From positions 172,978,037-173,042,036 of the forward strand of contig NC_133769.1 of the NCBI RefSeq assembly GCF_003597395.2: DNA of 64,000 bases, written 5' to 3'. Position numbers and translations under genes: made by a program. The DNA is from Chelonoidis abingdonii. Its lineage: Eukaryota > Chordata > Testudines > Testudinidae. Of this stretch, positions 23,158-36,800 are shown one piece after another. Below the pieces are notes generated by a model. It had not been told where the DNA came from, did no database searches, and saw nothing but the letters and a program-made list of their open reading frames with translations. Each line of letters begins with the position of its first letter. The first letter of the stretch is position 1.

Positions 23158-24059
23158 ACAGGGGAAAGGGTCCAAAGGAAGAGAGTCTCTTTTGGACTGC
23201 AGATGCATGACTCTCTGGTCAGTCTGAGAGTTCTAACCCAGTGGTTCTCATGCTCTGGTCTGTTCTCACAGCATCTAGGCAGTTTTTTAAAAAAAGATTA
23301 AGGGGGGTAGGAGGGTGGGGATTTAGGCATCTATTGAAGACAGAAGGAAACATGGATAGGTAAGCACAGCTTTCTCCAGTAGAGAGCACTGATGCATAGA
23401 AAGGGAAGAACCAGGCGCTGCCAATGGGAAGGGGAGGGGAATGCCATGGGAAGAAGAGGACTGTGCAGCCTATGCAAGGGAAAGAAGGAAAAGACAACTA
23501 ACTAGCAAGGTGGTGTATTCACATGATCAGAAGAGGGGAAGGGACCAGGCCAGGTGGGGGAGGAGATTCAAAGCACTTTTCAGAACGTAGACAGCTAAAG
23601 TTACCTAAATACTCCTCTGTCTCCCACACCTTATCCTTTACCAAATAAGAAGCTGTCACGTGGAAGTGGGGAGTGATATATGGGACGAAAGGCGACTGCC
23701 ATGATCAGGAATAGGAAACGAGGTGACCAGGAGTCTGTCCCTCTACAAAAGGCTTCAGCTCAAATTTACCTTGAGTCTTGCTATATCTGGTGTATTTCTT
23801 AAAGCCCCAGCTCCCAGATCCATGTGATTGCACGAAAGTCTTTTTATTATTTATTATTTTTCAGGATGCAGCCTTTGATGTTGTGGAGAAAAGCTTTAAA
23901 AATTTAACTTGAATGCACCTGGACAGCTCAAACCCAAGAAAGCAAAATAAAAATCTGATTTTTAGCCATTCTTGTGACTGACTTCTTAAATACTTGAGAT
24001 TGGCAATACTGTTAGGAAAAAGTTGAAGAACAAAATAGTCTTGATCTGCTTTTGCAAAC
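23158..24059. other. Inter-unit sequence, nothing recognised
   Basis: Unremarkable sequence with purine-rich stretches. No exon, repeat ends or RNA gene could be supported. Confidence 0.4.
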
Positions 24060-24480
24060 CCAACATAGAGCTCAAAGGTGCTTAGAGAGCTCCCACTGCC
24101 TGAAGATCCCTTTCTAACTTTTACCTCTTAATTCACTGCTTGCTGTCCAAGATGGGCTTTCTGGGGAGAATTTTCATTTTGTGGCCTCTAGGCTTATTGC
24201 AACTTCTGAGCACCTCTTTGAGAGCCTCTTCCACAGCACTGAGCACTGTTATACCTGTTGCCATCTCCTGTCTCCATAGAGTCATTACAACTCGCTTACT
24301 TACTGCACAGACTGAGATGTCTGTAACAATCCCAAAGAGTGAATTAGGGCTTAGGAACAGTCAGTTTAGGTGTAAATTCCAGAAGGTTCTCCACTGGGCC
24401 CATTACTCTGGCAATAGAGTTTTTCCTCATGCTGTATTTATTCTTATTTTCTGTCATTGTTATAGGACTAGTTGCTCATC
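24060..24480 (+). repeat. Decayed intron 1 fragment of a CD200-like unit (copy D, part 2)
   Basis: 'gggagaattttcattttgtg', 'gcctctaggcttattgcaac' and 'gttatacctgttgccatctc' align with the sequence just before the V exon in B (31310-31440) and in C (62185-62290). In B the V exon follows about 450 bp later. Here I find no V exon downstream, so this copy has lost its coding part. Confidence 0.65.
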
Positions 24481-24807
24481 TCTTGTCTCTCTGAGTGTAC
24501 CCAGGTCAGGTCTTGGGCCTTTTGCCCTCACCTGTCTTGGGGTGTGATCTTCCTGTTGTCCGTGTCTTAGACCAAGGTCTAGGTAAGACTAGTTTATATG
24601 ATGGTAAGTGCTTATCACCCAGCAGGTTGGGTTTAGGGGACCTGCTTTTCTTCTCTTGAGGAACCTGTGACCAATGATGGTCACCAACAGCCTCCTTACA
24701 ACACAGTATTTTTATTTAGTGTCTGGAAAAAACAATTAGAAAAAACTATTTCAAAACAACAAACAGCCTACATGCATATGTAGTCTTATCTAATCTTATG
24801 CTTCATT

Positions 24808-25045
24808 ACATAAGAACAGCCATCCTAGGTCAAACCAGTGGTGCATCTAGCCTGGCTCTGACAGTGGCCAGTACCAGATGCTTCGGAGGGATGAACAGAA
24901 GAGGGCAATTCTGAGCAATCCCCTGCCATCCAGTCCCAGACTTTAGTAGTTGGAGGCTTAGGGATACCTGGAGCACGGGGTTCCGTCCCTGACCATCTTG
25001 GCTAGTAGCCACTGAGGGACCTGTCTTCCATGAATTTATCTAATT
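24808..25045. repeat. Dispersed LINE-related repeat
   Basis: 'aagaacagccatcctaggtc', 'ccagtggtgcatctagcctg' and 'ccatgaatttatctaattct' match a common sauropsid interspersed repeat that I associate with LINE 3' regions. The family is recalled from memory. There is no coding content. Confidence 0.5.
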
Positions 25046-25400
25046 CTTTTAGGGCTGCATAAGTAAATAATGTCATCAGGCTGCAGGGAAGCAGCGTGCC
25101 CAGTAATCCTGCAGCAGGGCCCCAAGAATGGATGGAATGCTGCCCCTTAGTATGTGCCACCCCAGGCATGTGCTTCCTCTGCTGGTGCCTGGAGACGGCC
25201 CTTTCCTGGAGAGAAAAAGCATCTGAACCAAGAATGAGGAGGAAGGAAAGAGTAGCGGGATTCACCAGTGACCCAGTGTTTCCTCTGAAAAGAAAGTAAT
25301 GACAGATATGATTTACGTTGATGGTTTCAGCGAGTGAAGCATTGCCAGACCTGGTGCTAGACCTGTTGATGTCTCAAAATGGTGGTGCTTGACCTGTTAA

Positions 25401-25806
25401 CAGGGCCTCCCAGAGGATTCGGGGACCTGGGGCAGGGCTGGGTCTTCAGTGGCAATTCAGGAGTGGGTCCCTCTCGGAGGGAAGGACCTGATGCCAAAGA
25501 ATGAAGCGGTGGCAGTAGAGCAACATAAGTGTCGCCAATTGCGGCTTTTTTTTTTTTTCCTGCTGCTTGCGGCACTTGTACTCACTGGGCAGTGCTCTGA
25601 GGCTTCAGCAGCACTTCAGTGGTAGGTCCTTCACTCGCTCTGAGTCTTCCACTGCACGGAAGGAGCTGCCGCCGCCACAGACCTACAGCGAGTGAAGGGC
25701 CCGCTGCCGAAGTGTCACCGAAAACCCGGAGATGCTTGTGGGGCCCCTGCAAGGCCCAGGGTCTGGGGCAAATTGCCTCACTTGCCCCCCCATCTGGGTG
25801 GCCCTG
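25401..25806. mobile_element. hAT MITE with 8-bp target duplication
   Basis: It begins CAGGGCCTCCCAGAGG and ends CTGGGTGGCCCTG, and is bracketed by an exact 8-bp duplication, CCTGTTAA (25393-25400 and 25807-25814). The body is GC-rich and non-coding. Related sequence occurs near 52426 and 59890-60190. Confidence 0.85.
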
Positions 25807-26234
25807 CCTGTTAATGTCTGATCCCAGCTGTGATACAGACACTGCACGCCTTCCTTCACTTAGCTACTTGCCATTTAATTTTTAAATTTCCTTTTCTTAT
25901 CTGACAACAAATTCACAACCAGCCTCCTCAGTTCTCCCCTCCCTGAACCTTTAAAAATCAGCCCTGGTTTGCCTCTCCATTTGTTGAGAGGGAGAGATGA
26001 AGTTTAGATTACAGCCCCACCTGCTGTCACTGAACTGGTCTTTCAAAGAATTTACCCACAAAAAGCCAGGGTGGGAACTATGCTAGTTCTCACACTCCCA
26101 AAACAAAAAAATAAGCAGAATAAAATTTTAACCTTTCTTTGATACTTAAGAAACAGCAAAAACTCAAAGCTCCTGTTGTCTCTATTGCTCTCCTTGCTAA
26201 GCTTGTATATACCCAGAACATATTAAAATAATCA

Positions 26235-26395
26235 TAGGACTGATGTAGTACTTTCCATCTGTGCAGCTCGAAGCATTTTACATAGATAGGTAAGCATTGT
26301 CTCCCCCATTTTACAGCTGGAAAAACTGAGCCAGAGAGCGATGAAGTGACCTGGCTAAGGACACATGCTGATTCAGTGACAGAGCTGGCAAAAGC
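26235..26395 (+). repeat. MIR/CORE-SINE-like repeat (unit B)
   Basis: Counterpart of the SINE at 535-690 in unit A, with the same core and tail. It predates the duplication. Confidence 0.6.
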
Positions 26396-27439
26396 AACGT
26401 CTTTAGTCTCCTAGTCCAGTGCTCTGTGCTGAGGATAACACAGTCTCCCATAGATGCATCCAGGAAAGGGGCTGTTGGAGCAGTTGTGATTTATGGTGAG
26501 ACTATGAAGCTACGGTGGCACAAAGAAAAACGAGTGTTTTTCAGAATAATCTTAATGTGGAAGGGACGGGGGCTGGGATGGAGAGGCAGTAGGACAGGCA
26601 GAGAAAAGGGCTGACTTGAATCAATGTAGAGTTTAGATTCTTCAAAATTCATCACCCACATGATGATTCCTGCCTTTGTGTTGCGTGCATCTGAAGGAGA
26701 ATTATCTAAGTAGAGGCACTCAGTTGTGTGGTCATAAAACTGTTCACGTTTCTGGGCAGATGAGGGTGGAAGAGGGAAGGGTTCTTACCTGTGGGAGGCA
26801 GAGAATGGGGAGGAGCAGGAGCAAGGGGTGTCTGTTTTTGGAACCTCTAGACAATGAGAAGGGAAAGCTTAGAGAGCAGAGGGGAGATTTCAGAACAGGG
26901 ATCAAAACGGGGAGCTTTGGGTGCACACGTTTTTAGCATTGGAAGAGGGAAGGAGGAACTATTTGGGAAAGTTTCTGAGGTGTGCAAGGGGAAGCAGCTG
27001 AAGAGGGGAAGTCTGTGCTATGGGGAGGGTTCTGAGGGCTGAGGTAATGGGGAAGCCAGAGAAAGGGGCCCCAGAAACCACATGAGTTGTGAAGAGCTGG
27101 AGATCCAACCCAGCCTCTCCTCAGGCATTTCTGAGAAGCAAATATGACTGTAGTACTCAGAGGGATGTTGGGAAATAGTGAAGGGGATCACATGGGGATG
27201 TGAAGAGTTGTATGCATAAGATATTTGCATTAAGAGGGGGCTCCACAAACTCCCCCAGTGCAATACCACTTTGAGCACTAGATAAGTAATAGATTGTGTC
27301 AGCCTGTGCAATCTGAGGAGGAAATCACACTGAGGATGTGTAGAGAAGGGCTGATTGGTTTAGAGTGTGTCTGCAGAAGGGGTTTCTGTAGGTGATTTAG
27401 GAAAGTGGAGAGAGGGGAAGGGAAGTGAGCACTCTATTT

Positions 27440-27800
27440 TGTGGACAGTTTGTTTGCTCTAGTGAAAGCCCAGGGCTGAGGCAGTTGGTTAATGATTGAC
27501 ATTCCCGGTCCAATGGCTTGCTGGTGCCAGACAGGCACTCTGGTGTCAGCTACAATTACAGCAGCTGCAAATAGGAGATGAGGAGTGGTAAGAGAGAGAG
27601 CACATGCAGTTGGACACAGACAGGTAATCTCACAGTGGAATGTGAGCCGTTTTGAGCTATGGCCAATCAGATGAGATGATGAGTCATATGCAAGAAAAAG
27701 GCGCCACATTCAAGTCATCTCGTTGAAAGAGAAGCTCTTCTTGTAGATCCAGAGGGAAAAGGGAAAAAAAATCATGAGAATAAAATAAACCTTTTCCAAG
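27440..27800 (+). promoter_or_regulatory. Putative promoter/5'UTR of CD200-like gene B
   Basis: The block upstream of the ATG is conserved with A and, more loosely, C and D. It has CCAAT at 27663-27667 and an AP-1-like TGAGTCA at 27680-27686, about 120-140 bp before the ATG, both also in A. C has an inverted CCAAT (GATTGGTC) but not the AP-1 motif. No TATA box is evident. The transcription start cannot be placed from sequence. Confidence 0.5.
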
Positions 27801-27882
27801 ATGTGTTTGCAAAGGGTTTGGTGGCCTGAACTCTGGCTCATTCTGCTCTGGATACTCTGCCTGCTTAGAGCCCCATTCACAG
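27801..27882 (+). CDS. Gene B exon 1: signal peptide
   Basis: 82 bp from ATG to the donor ACAG/GTGAGT (phase 1). It encodes a 27-residue signal sequence with a WLILLWILCLL core, no stop, and a likely cleavage site close to the junction with the V exon. The start was chosen because it is the only in-frame ATG before the hydrophobic core and all three copies align codon for codon from it. Confidence 0.85.
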
Positions 27883-30800
27883 GTGAGTGGAGTTTCCCTT
27901 TATCCTCCTGTTTTGTATACCAGTTGCATGGCAGCAATCGCTGGACAATTCCGACCTAAATAGGGCTGATAAAATGCAACATAAAGAAGAGGGAGTGAGA
28001 GGGGGAGAATGGACAGATGGACTGTCCTGTCAGATAGTTCTAAATTGTTACTAATAATATTAGCAAGCGTTAGTAATAGAATGTTTTGGCAGGAGTGGTG
28101 AGAGAAAAATTTTCCTTTTTACTGTATCTAATAATTCTATATATTCTCACTTATAATAAATGTAAAAAAAATAATTTTAAATTTCCCGCAATCAGAGAAA
28201 AAAATGTCCTGATTACTTTAACTAATAGGATAGAATGAGAAAATTCTGGGAGGGAAAAAGCATGTCCTCTCCCCTAACAATGCAAAGTCAATATCAAATT
28301 TCCTCCCAAACTAGGGTCTCCCAGATCCCCACATCCTTACTTATATGAGTTCTACCTGATAAATTAGCGGTGAAGGTGATTAAAGACACTATCAGTTCAT
28401 CTTGGCCTCAACTTTTTAACAAAACTCAAGACTAATACACATTATTTATGTGATATATATATTTTACAGAAAAAGGAGGCAGTTCAGAAATGACCAGTAA
28501 AAACAATTACAGGAAAAGCTGGAGAAAACTTCAATATTTAGAGAGAATAAAAAGATTGGGGCAGACAATTAAGAGTGGCCATGATAATGATTTGGAGAAT
28601 AATGAATACTACAGAAATCAAGTACTTCTCCTTTTTTTCTCATTATACAAAAAAGGGTCATTAAATAAAAAGGAAAAGCACCAAATTGAAAGCTGACAGA
28701 AGGATACACTTTTCCCCAGAATGCATAATAAAGTTGTAGAACTCATTGCTACAGCATAATGAGGTCATGAGCTTGGCAGGATCCAACCAGAATTGGACAG
28801 TTAGCCTGATAATGAGAACATCCACACTTATTTGCTTAGGATATATTTAAATGTGAAATGGATATAAGTTTTCCCACTTTAGGGCATTAGCTAACCTCCA
28901 ACAGAAGTTACAAAGAAATGTTACTATAGAGAAGTTATTCTATAAATTCCCACCAGGGGGTTCCAGCCCCTGCTACTCATCGCAGTCAGAGATGGGATAC
29001 TGGCCTAGGTGGGCCATTGATATGTTCTGGTATGGCAATGCCTATGTTCCCAATAGAATTTAGGGGTTACCAAAACGGATAGTCCTGTGCTGTGTTTGCA
29101 GCCCTACATAGTAATCCAAACATTGCAGCCTTTGGTTTGTGCTTGAAAGCCAGAAAGTTAAACTGATTAGAACAGAAATGGAACAGACCATTCTATTCTC
29201 ATGTCCACGGTGAATGAAAATCAAAAAGCAGACAGGAGAAAGTGCCTTTGATTTCTTTTAAACTGTGTTCCATGTTGTTAATCTAAAGTGGTGTTAGAAA
29301 TTTGGTCTTAAAAATAATTTTATTAACCAAGTATTCCTTCAGTGACTCAAGACTCAAGATCCTATACCAGTCCCTCGTTTTTAGGATTACAACAGCTGCT
29401 AAACACTTGACCTGAATGAGGACTAGGAGCAGTAATATTCACAGAGAGAGCAGAGTGCCTTCACATTCACAGCAAAAATCAAAGTCCACTCTCCTCCTTG
29501 GTTAATGAGGGAGTGGGGGAGGTGCCAGAGGAAGAATCTGAGATCACCTGACAGATGGTTCCTGCAGTTAAAGAGGGAAATGGAAGAATAAATCAAGAGA
29601 GACACACACACACCCCCGACCCGGGCCCTAAGATGCTTGTGAGCTGGGAGCTCGCTTCTCTGCACTATCCTGTCTTCATCTTTCCAGGCTCCAGTAATAA
29701 GTGACAGGAGAGGCCCTTTTCTCTCATGTTCTACCTCAGTTTTGGTGGCAAATTAAATGCAAGTCAGGTCTAAGTGCTCTTTTGGAAAACTCAGCTCACC
29801 CAAGTTGTTCCTTGGGTCTGTGACATCTTTGGGGTTTTGTTTTAGATGATATTAATTAACCAAGAGAGAAGAGGGAAGAAAGGTGGACAGTTGAGATATA
29901 TATCACAAGCCTCTTCTCATGATGTGAGTGGAGGAAGTATTGCTAACATGCAGGTTGGATCAGTCTCATCGATACCATGCATCTGATTAAGTGGGTTCTA
30001 GCTCATGAAAGCTTATGCCCAAATAAATTTGTTAGTCTCTAAAGTGCCACAAGGACTCCTTGTTGTTTTTATCGATGCCCTGGGTGATTCAGCATGTAGT
30101 ATTTCTCTGGCCATTCAGTTCTCTGTGCTTCCCTAACTGCTCTCTCTCCCCTTTCACCAATTTTTCCGGTAATTGTATACAAATGAGGAAAGTTGAGAGA
30201 AGGAGACAGCTCCAGGGAACAATTATTCTCCCTCAACCCCTAGAGCAGCCACACATCAAGAATGGTTTAGGTCTCTTTAGACAGCAGAAGTGCAACACCG
30301 TTTAAACACACTAACCCAGCAGCTCTCATACTCTACTCTGCAGACAGAGGTATATGTAGGGGGGAGCAGGTGGAGCAGCTGCTCCCCACTGAGCACATTA
30401 CCAAAAGTGGCGCCTTTTTAATTTTTACACTCACTCCAGCTGCTTCGCGTCTTTGGGGGCAAGACTTGGGTTTTTCTTTCTTTTTTTCCCCTTCCCTGCT
30501 TCTGTGCCTTTTTTTATGTGTTTGCTCCCCCTACTGGTAGAACATGGGTACACCACAGTAGAGCCTTGGTCTGGCACCTGGTTTTGTGTTGTCCATCTTG
30601 TTTCCAGCTGCTTCTAGAAGCATCATCTTTATTTGAACAATAATAAAAAAAAGTGGGGGGCCTTCACACCTCTAAAACCTGGAGGAAACAAATGAGTCAA
30701 CATAAGTTTCTCCACTGGGAGGGGAAGAGGCAGGAGCTGCTAGTAGGAGAGCAATGTCCCTGAGGAGAAAGGGACTGGATGGGATAAAGCGAGGACTAGG

Positions 30801-33800
30801 TGGCAGACAAGTAGAAGGGAAATGGGGATCAGACCAGTGGGGAGAAGGAGTGAAGAGAAAAGAGACTGGGTGATAAGCTTCTCCTTAGACAGTTAAAAAC
30901 TCTCCCTAATCATCCCCTGCTCTTCCTTCACCAAGAATTACTGTAGTTGATGCAGGCCAATGGTGTAATGACAAATTTGATGGAGGCTAATTCAATAGGG
31001 TGACCGGACAGCAAGCGTGAAAAAATGGGATGGGGGGGTTAGGGGAAATAGGTGCCTACATAAGACAAGGCCCCAAATATCGGGACTGTCCCTGTAAAAT
31101 CTGGACATCTGGTCACCCTACATGCTAAACAATGGAAGGGGGCTGTGAGTCGATCTCTGCAAGATCTGGCCCACAGTAGGAAAAGGTTTTAGACCTCTTA
31201 AATCTGGGACTATTACTATGACTGCTAAAACAGAGCTCAACAAGTGCATGAGGCTGCTCTCGCTGGGCAAAGATCACTGCCTAAGTTTGTGTTTTATTTT
31301 ACCACTTCACCTCCAGGGGAGGATTTCAGTGAAGAATTTTCATTTTGTACCCTCTGGGCTTATAGCTGGCTAAATAAGAGCGCCTTGGTGAACTTCGTCT
31401 CAGTTCTGTGATACCTGCTGCCATCTTGCGGCTGTGTGAAGTCATTGCAACTTGCTGTTTTGTCACTGATTCTCCAGACAGAAAAGAGGCAGAGGAGTGG
31501 GACATTTCAGCAGGCTGTTCACAGGACCTCTTTCTCCATGTATTACTTGGGCAAAACAAGGATCATATATAGCATTTCCTTTTCTAGGCTGCCTATAACC
31601 AACTTTCAACCTAGTCTGAAAAACCCCATGCTGTGTTAATTATTACTTTCCCATGACCACACTGACAAGGACAGTGTGTAACACTTGTAACGTATCTCTC
31701 GCACAGAAGACCTAGGAAGCTGGTAGCCTCTGAGCTCCATATCACATCCACAGTGTGGTCTGGTGACTATGTAAAATACACACATGCACAATGTGGTGTC
31801 CCAGGGCTGTCACAGAAATTTCCTCTGTGGACGTTGCAGTCTCTCGTTTAATGTGATCCTTGATGTGGCTCTGTTTCCAGGTGCCAATGAAGCAGTGAGA
31901 TGTGAGAGAATTCCTGCAGCAGCCTTAGGTGAAGATGTGACCTTGAAATGTAACTTTATACCCTCGTTCGATGTTTTACAAGTCACCTGGCAGAAGTTGG
32001 AAGGCTCTTCATTCAAAAACATAGCTACCTACAGCAAGGCACATGGAATTAAATCCATAGGGCCTTTCAATAAGAGAGTTTTTTTCAATGATACAAGTCT
32101 GAAAGCATCATCCATCACATTTCGTGGTGTGATATTGGAGGATGAAACCTGTTATAAGTGCATCTTCAATGCATTTCCACTTGGCTCCTTCAGCAGAGAA
32201 ACTTGCCTCATTGTACATTGTGAGTTTTAAACGCTTTTTCTCTAATGGTGCAGCACTATCTGGTGGATTGGACCCAGAATGTCCCTGTAATTTTCTATTG
32301 GACCAATTTCTGTTGGTGAGAAAGACAAGCTTTGGAGTTCCACAGGGCTCATCTTCAGATGTGGGAGTGTCACAGCTAAATAGAAGGTTGAACAGATTGT
32401 TTAGCATAAGTAGTTACCACCTATTCTAAGTCTAAAGGAGCATTCAAGGTGCAGTATCCCATTAACACCCCTGTAGTCACAGTGGGTTACAGATTGTTAT
32501 ATTAATTAAGGCCATACTTAAGTCACAGGATGCTTGTCAAATAATTGCAACTGAGTTTCAGACAAGACATGAAAAATCATGGAAAAGTAATACTGGACCC
32601 GTATTATTTACAGTAATTTAGAAAAGCTAACAGCGGGAGCCGTGCTGTGCCCTGCACAGACAGCAGTGGTTCCTACTGTCGTAATTATGGTGAAAGAGTA
32701 ATATTGGGATCTGCAATTTCTACAATATCAGCAATTAAATAGGGCCTTAGAAATAAGCCATAAATGCTTTATTAAGACCGTAGTTTTCAGTATCTAGCAA
32801 AATTATGTTAAACTATCTATTCAACCTTGTTGTGATGGGTTCTCCGAGGTGCAGCCTTGGACTGTGAAACCGCTGTCTCCCTTAACTCTCTTCAGCCTGG
32901 TCTGTCTCTTACAATGCCTTGCTAGTGACAAGCAGCAAGCCCCTCCAGGTGCTGTTATCACTCAGCACAATCACATGAGGAGCCCCAAAGCCAGCTAGAT
33001 TGCATGAATGCTCCCAAAGCCGCTCATGAATCACACAGAGAAAGGCACCAGCCAAATCCCCCCAACTCCCAGCACTGTACCTCAGGAATATACCATCTGG
33101 AACTGTTCAAGATGGGAAATGCAAATGTATTAATTGGTTCAACACTTCATCAATGGAAAGTGGATATACACCAGCCTTTGCAAACCTGAGTAGATTACCA
33201 AACAGTTTATACATATTCACTGGTAAAGATAAACAGGAAAACAAATTTATTGACCATAAAAGAGTTTAAGTGATTATAAATAATAGGCAAAAAGTCAGAA
33301 TTAGTTACCAATATAAATTAAAACACTAGCACGCAGCCTAAACTGTCAGCCCTATTAGACTGGACATCATCTACCTCACAGGTTCTCAAACTGTAGTCCA
33401 TTGACCACCAGTGGTCACGAGCTCCATTCAAGTGGTCTGTGGATAGTTCCCTCTAAAGTGTGCATCTGGGCAGCCGCACACAAGAAAATGAAGTGCCACC
33501 CACCTAATTAGTAAAGCCACGCAGGTGGCGCGGGGGAGAGAGACACCCCCCTCTGCATGCCAGTTCCAGCTTGGGGGCTGCCATAGCAGGGGACAGAGGG
33601 CACATCCACCGCATTTGAAAGGTAAGACTACTGATATTAAAATGTGTTGTTTGCTTTTATTTGTAGAACAAAAAAAGTTTATTATTAAGGTTTTTTTTAT
33701 ATAGCACATTTATCCAAAGTGCTTTACAATGACTATCTCATGGTACAAACAACATTTTGAAAGATCATCAACAATTTTCAAGTGCTTCGCAAAAAAAAAA

Positions 33801-36800
33801 AAGTTTGAGAACCACTGATCTAGCTGAAGCAGTTTTTCTCACCCCACAGGATACTGCAGTTTATTAGAAAATATTAAAGAAAGGTGATACAAAGAGTTTG
33901 ATGTGTCAGTCGTTGGTCATCGGGGGAAACATACGGCATTGGGGGGCGTGATTGGTTGATGTTCGAGTATTACATACAGCCCGCTAATGTCCATGCGGTG
34001 TAACGTGCGTTGGGGCAAGATATATAAGGGGCAGTGAGGGTACACGGTCATTTGGGCTACACAACGCGAGTCAGGTAGGCGCGGGAAGGGACGGGTGACC
34101 TCACGGTGGGATCAATTGGTAAGTCAGGACTCAGGGGATGTTTAAGGGGGTTAAGTTTCCCTCTCCCCCGTGGGTGAGCACATCGGCTCACGGTAGGCTG
34201 TGGCAGGTGTTATAACGTGTCGTAATCTTAGACCTCGATGTCCGAGACCTCAGGCTCCATGAGTGCGCCCAGCGACGCCCCCCACGGCCCTGGCACACTC
34301 GTTCAGGGGGTCCCAGCGGCCAGCGCCCGACGATCAGACGACGCGGAGACTCGTAGCCCTTCGCCGCAGAGGTGTCCAGAAGGGCGTTCTCGAGTTGCGG
34401 GCCGGGCTTTCGGCGAACGCCGGGGCCGTTCGTTCGAAACGGGATGTCATCCACGAGGATCTCGCTCCTCGCCGGACCGCATTGTTGGCAGCGAGCGGCT
34501 GTCTGGTGCCGGAGGGCGGTTGACCCGATCTCACGAGGTTGTGGGCTGGCCCTCGCTAGCGGTCGACGGCGTTGTGCGCACTTGCCAGGCTTCTGGCGTG
34601 GGCTGCAGCTGCAGAGTTGGGAGGTCTCCAGGTGTATAAACCTGGGCAGTCTCTCTGTTGTGAGTCTAATTAAGTCTCTAATTCCTTGTTTTCGTAAGGT
34701 GAGGCAAGAAAGGAACGCACGTGTTCCCTGTGTGTTTTATCCTCAATCCATGTGCTTGTAGAAATAAAGTCAGGCATGTCTGGTGGCATGGTTAAGTCCC
34801 AGGCAAGTGAGATTCCCTGTGGCCTTGTAATGATGTCATTGATTGTCGCTCCCTTGCTGGACAATGGCTGTTGAGGTTGTGTCATAATATGATAGCTGGG
34901 TTAATGTTTCTTTTCCCTGTAAAGGGTTACAAGGGGGAAAACACCTGACAAGGGGACATCAGGAAACCGATTTTTAAAGCTTAAGGGGGATTTGTGGTCT
35001 TCTTTGTCTTGGGTCTTTGTTTTTTGTTGCTCTCAGCTTAGATATGTTCTTATCTTTAATCTTCTGTTCCAACTTTGAATACAGGTGGAAAACATATAGG
35101 TATTGTGGTGTTATTAATTGAACTTGCGCGTATTATGTACTTTTTGAATAAGGTTGGTTGTTTATTCTTTTAAGGAAATATCCTGTATTGTCATCTTGAT
35201 ACGAATTGATGTCTTTTTTTTCTTTTTTTTATATAAAAGTTCTTTAAGACTTTTTGAGTTTTCTTCCTGTGTAGACCTAAAGAACAAGGGGAGGGAATTC
35301 TTTGTGTTAGATCTCGGGAAGCTCTGCTTCACACCAGGATATGGGGGAGGCGGGAAGGAGTAGGATCCTTTTTGTCTGTTTTGGGGTTTGTCTCTTTGTG
35401 AATGAGGGATATGCTTCTTGGTTTTGTGATGTTAAAGAGTTGCTCTCTCTAGGTTAGCCCAGAGAGGAAAGTCTGGGTGGGAGAGGGAGGGGGAAGGGAA
35501 GTGGAGTATTTCCCTTGCCAGTAAGACTCAGAGCTTCTGGGTCTTGGGGTCCCTCCAGGGAAAGTTGGGGGACCAGAGTGAGGCAGGCGCTGTAATTCCT
35601 GTCTGGTGGCAGCGAGATAAGATCCAAGCTAGTAATTAAGCTTGGAGGTTCATGCTAAGCACCCAGATTTTGGACGCTAAGGTCCAGATTTGAGAGAAAG
35701 GCTTAGGATAGGTTGTTTCACACCCTGCCCGAGAATTGATTACTTTTCTTGCTGTTGCCTCTGGGGAGCCAATATCTGGCTGATTCCCCCCATTTACAGC
35801 ATGTTTTAGTGACAACCATACAACACAATTCTCATAACTTCATATGATTATTGATATACATATATGGATAGAAAAATTACTTTCAGTAGATCATAAATTT
35901 TCCCCCGATACCTCACAAGGCCTGATTTATATGCAAGATCACAATTATATACAGATGAGAAATATGGGGATTACCAGACGCTTCCCCAAGAAATAGTATG
36001 TCACACTTGTATTTAGCTGTGACACTGAGTACTTTTCCCAGACCTGAACAAGAGCTCTGTGTGAGCTCAAAAGTTTGTCTCTCTCACCAAAAGAAATTGG
36101 TCCAATAAAAGACATTTACCCACCTTGCCTCTATTATCCTGGGACTGACATGACTACAACAATACTGCATAGTATAAATTTCATCATTTTGAATTCATTA
36201 ACATAAACTATATGTTGAGTATACAAACTCTTCCACAAGAACTATTTCTAAACATGGAAATGGTCTTTGTGGTACCTCTGACTAAACCTCTACCAACTAG
36301 TTAGGGGGGAGTTGTAGGTGTTCTGTGTTAAAAGAATGTTATGAAGTCAAGCACTCAAAAGTTAGAAAATTCCATGTTTAAGATCACCAAACAACCTTAA
36401 TTCTACCCTCATTTTTTCCCTTACGTACTGAACTGAAGGAGGCCAGGGTAGTCTAGAAACAGTATGTGATCAGGTAATTAAAAGCTGTTTCATGTATAGT
36501 GCCCAAGCGGATACTAATACAGTTAAATAACTTTCTTACAATGTAGTCTTTTAGTGTATTTTACTGTTTACTAAAGAACAAGGTTAAAATAAATTATCTT
36601 GGGTTTACCTATAACAAGTACCTATTATGTGTCATCAATAAGATTAGATCAATGAGCCTTTGCTGTTGCACCAGACTGCTACCACCACAGCACTAACTTC
36701 ATTAACTGGCAGCAGGAGAAGGCTGCTGTTCCAGAGGGGGAATGGACCATTGGTACTATGTGCTAGGTCCAAAGGGTGGAAACCGGCCCTGCCCAGGTTT

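Larger units (their letters stand above)
32831..36005 (+). mobile_element. Solo LTR (TGTGATGGG family) in unit B, with three nested insertions
   Basis: It has the same LTR start, end (GTATGTCACA) and CTTGT duplication (32826-32830 and 36006-36010) as 4984-7376 in A. It is enlarged by an hAT MITE (33377-33817), a CpG-rich insert (about 33910-34690) and a second solo LTR (34880-35710). No retroviral coding sequence is present. Confidence 0.8.

Noticed and set aside
29609..29625. CA-rich run considered as a microsatellite
   Set aside because: Only a few CA units; too short and impure to call.
31784..31880. Start of the V-domain ORF at the upstream ATG 31784
   Set aside because: This is intron ahead of the CTGTTTCCAG acceptor; the matching signal exon lies at 27801-27882 with the right phase.
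34238..34639. 133-residue ORF in the CpG-rich insert
   Set aside because: Open frames overlap on both strands, as expected from GC-rich DNA with few stop codons; the composition is Ser/Arg/Gly-rich with no domain. Reported only as part of the insert.
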